Assembly: GCA_018417955.1 (NCBI GenBank)
Contig: JACTVC010000003.1
Location: forward strand, 744,001-808,000
Length of the DNA: 64,000 bases
Source: Laccaria trichodermophora
Taxonomy: Eukaryota; Basidiomycota; Agaricomycetes; Agaricales; Hydnangiaceae
Direction: 5' to 3'
Positions 61,922-64,000 of this stretch are shown piece by piece (positions within the stretch are counted from its first letter, which is position 1; each line of letters opens with the position of its first letter). A program made the position numbers and the translations under genes. The notes below the pieces were generated by a model. It was not told where the DNA came from. It saw only the letters and a program-made list of their open reading frames with translations, and searched no databases.

Positions 61922-63405
61922 CTACCCCTTGAAGTCATATTCAGGGGGAGCATCCTCCCCGGCACGAGGAGGTAGTGGTTGCTGCCCCGAGCTGCTCGGC
62001 TCGAGCTCAGACTCACCCGCTACCTGTCCCCCTCCACTACGCAAACTCGCAACAACTGCAGCTAGAGCGGGTCCTGGAATGTTCCACTCTGCAAGCCTTT
62101 GCAGAACGGACAATTGATTTTCTGAGAGCAACCCGTCGGTCGGAGCATCGCGAGCAGACGCCGAAGATGTTTGTGGAGAACTTCCAGTGTCAGGAAAGTC
62201 AGGAAGCGGAGGCAGGTGTTTACTTTGAGAGTGTATGGATGGAGGAGAGAAGACGGGTGACTCTGTCGTTGAGCGGTTGAGAACATCCCTTTGCCTGGTG
62301 GATGAAGGTGGCGACGGAAGTAGTTCGGGATATGCAACCACATCCGTTATAGCTTGGGTTGGAGGGGACGTTATTTCCATATAGTCCAGTGGAATGCGTT
62401 GCTCCTCGTAACGAGATGTACCATATTGAAAAACTGGGTTGTTATACCCAGAGATCCCTGTGAATAGTTGGTCCATGGCTGTGGACTTTTCAACAGTGTC
62501 CAGTGTGACCGTCTCAATCGAGGATCGTCGCCGTTGGCGAAGGAATAGTGTGCAGATAAGGAGGAATAGGAGAGCCACGATTCCTGTCACGATTCCAACA
62601 ATGATGCCGATTTTTGGCGCCTTGCGCTTGGATGCAGTTGTATCGCCCAAAGGTCCAGGGATGGTTGTGCTCGTTGATATGGTTGTGCTCGTTGATATGG
62701 CTATGCTTGTTGATATAGTGGTGCTCATCGAGGGCACCGACGCGGCCGTGTAACTGGGCAGATCGGAAGAGAATTAGTGTCTAGCGAGTTCAAGAGACAT
62801 AACAAGACATACACGAAGCTATTTATATTCACCCATGTAGCTTGGATCTCGAGGTTTGGATCGAGAGAGGCAACTGAGACGGTATGGTTTCCCGGGATGA
62901 GGACGTCCGAGGTCCATGTGAGCGGCAGGCAGTCAGTGACAGCTACCCCGGCCTTGTTAGTATTGACCTCAGTGACATTTGTTCCATCGAGGGAAACCTG
63001 TCCGATCCACCCATCGACGGCGTATAGGAAGTTGATTGTGACTCTATTTCCTGAAATGCAATTGGGTGAGAAACGCGTACCTAACAATGCGGCTTCGAGG
63101 ATCCACAGTAACAATGCGAAGACTTGACCTACCTGTGAATGTCAGAGATACACTCTGGCCGTTTCCCCATATCCAACGTATTCCACCACAATTCGGGTGA
63201 TAGACTTCGGACCCAATCCAACTGGACAAAAGACATCTAAGTGAACTCCTGCCAGGGCCGCGTGCAAGCACAGTGTAAGTCCTCACATGTTTGCTGGGAC
63301 AGTGACCAATCTTGTGTCGTTGACACCAACAGTTATGTCCTGAGCCCAGCATATATCGAGGATAAGAAGACTAAAAAACAATATGACGGCAGATGGGGAC
63401 GCCAT
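61922..63405 (-). CDS. Type I single-pass membrane protein with PPxY tail
   Basis: The ATG at 63405 gives a signal peptide (SPSAVILFFSLLILDICWAQ). Exons then read DITVGVNDTRLVTVPAN, SWIGSEVYHPNCGGIRWIWG, SVSLTFTGNRVTINFLYAVD, GWIGQVSLDGTNVTEVNTNK and GNHTVSVASLDPN, a ~180-residue ectodomain. A Thr/Ser linker with STTIST repeats follows, then one helix (IGIIVGIVTGIVALLFLLIC) and stop-transfer RQRRR. The 200-residue tail is Pro/Ser-rich and ends DAPPEYDFKG with a PPxY motif. The overall plan matches its two plus-strand neighbours, but the ectodomain is unrelated enough that I cannot align it. Function unknown. Confidence 0.8.
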
Positions 63406-64000
63406 AACCAAGCAAAAAGGTTGACGCCGAGTTCTGGTGGCTTGCAGGCATGGGCGGCTGGTACTTATACATGTGTGGGCATGTTCCTGATAATTAACTC
63501 AAGGTTTTACAGTGTGTTGCATACATTGAGATTGCACTCCAGAAAACTTGTTTGTACTTGTAGTTTGTTCGGACTGATGTCAGCGTCAACTACATAGCTT
63601 GAAGTGCTCAGAAAGTCAACAGAAAGTCTGGGGTTTAGAAAGTACGGCTACCTTTGTGCGGCAGTTTGTACGTCGGGTAATTCGAGGCCGTCCGTGAATT
63701 GGAAAGTACGGAGCCAAAAAGTACAGGGATTTGTCCGGGGAGTACAGGGGCTGCGAAGTGCTTGGAGTCAGGTCACGGAATATTGAATCTTCGAGTGGGA
63801 GGCCCCTGCTCAATGAATAAGTTTCGCCTGAGGCTTCTGTTAGCAATTGTTGATCTTGATGTGTTGATAACCGTTTCCAAGCTCACGAAGGGCAGGCACG
63901 CTGGACGATAGGAAAACTGCCCCCATCTTCCCACATCATTCGCTCATGTTGTCAAGTTATAGTACGTTATAATCACCCGATTCTTCGAAGCGTTGGTGGG
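63406..64000. other. Intergenic, no gene seen
   Basis: About 600 bp to the window end. Repeated aaagtac(g/a) words occur at 63640-63745, but no gene or known element is visible. Confidence 0.45.

Overview
The window is nuclear DNA of a filamentous basidiomycete, most likely an Agaricomycete (mushroom). Evidence: genes are cut by many 45-70 nt introns with GTRNGT-type donors and YAG acceptors; conserved eukaryotic genes (CDC48, tubulin-folding cofactor B, DGAT2, ABP1, an HSF-type regulator) carry fungal features; and several families typical of mushrooms are present (F-box/LRR-like proteins, class 3 lipases, Ser/Thr-rich single-pass membrane proteins, interferon-induced 6-16-like small proteins). 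The species cannot be fixed from sequence alone. Gene models below were spliced by hand, checking reading phase at the junctions quoted.

Layout. (1) 1-9 kb: a Ser/Thr-rich membrane protein, a secreted Ser-rich protein, a trypsin-fold protein (all minus strand) and a plus-strand HELAH zincin-like protein. (2) 10-17 kb: a compact housekeeping block on the minus strand: TBCB, DGAT2 (with 10-nt and 13-nt micro-exons) and CDC48. (3) 17-50 kb: an accessory region holding three intact class 3 lipase genes and one relic, a GH5 beta-glucanase, a transposon-interrupted F-box gene, a small membrane protein, an HSF-type transcription factor, a broken coiled-coil gene and two tandem 6-16-like genes. Non-autonomous DNA transposons with recognisable target-site duplications are scattered here: a MULE-like element whose left TIR is itself split by a 484-bp palindromic element, two hAT-like elements, a 3-bp-TSD element and a mariner-like MITE. 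Lipase genes B and C lie in the arms of a 2.3-kb inverted segmental duplication about 16 kb apart. (4) 51-57 kb: an F-box-like gene, an unrecognised nuclear-type protein and the actin regulator ABP1. (5) 57-63.5 kb: three single-pass membrane proteins, two of them tandem duplicates, all ending in a PPxY motif.

Functional picture: the conserved block serves proteostasis (CDC48), microtubule assembly (TBCB) and storage-lipid synthesis (DGAT2). The accessory block leans to secreted or surface functions (lipases, glucanase, membrane proteins), and is where duplication and transposition have been active. About 5 kb between 38.7 and 44 kb holds no gene I can support.
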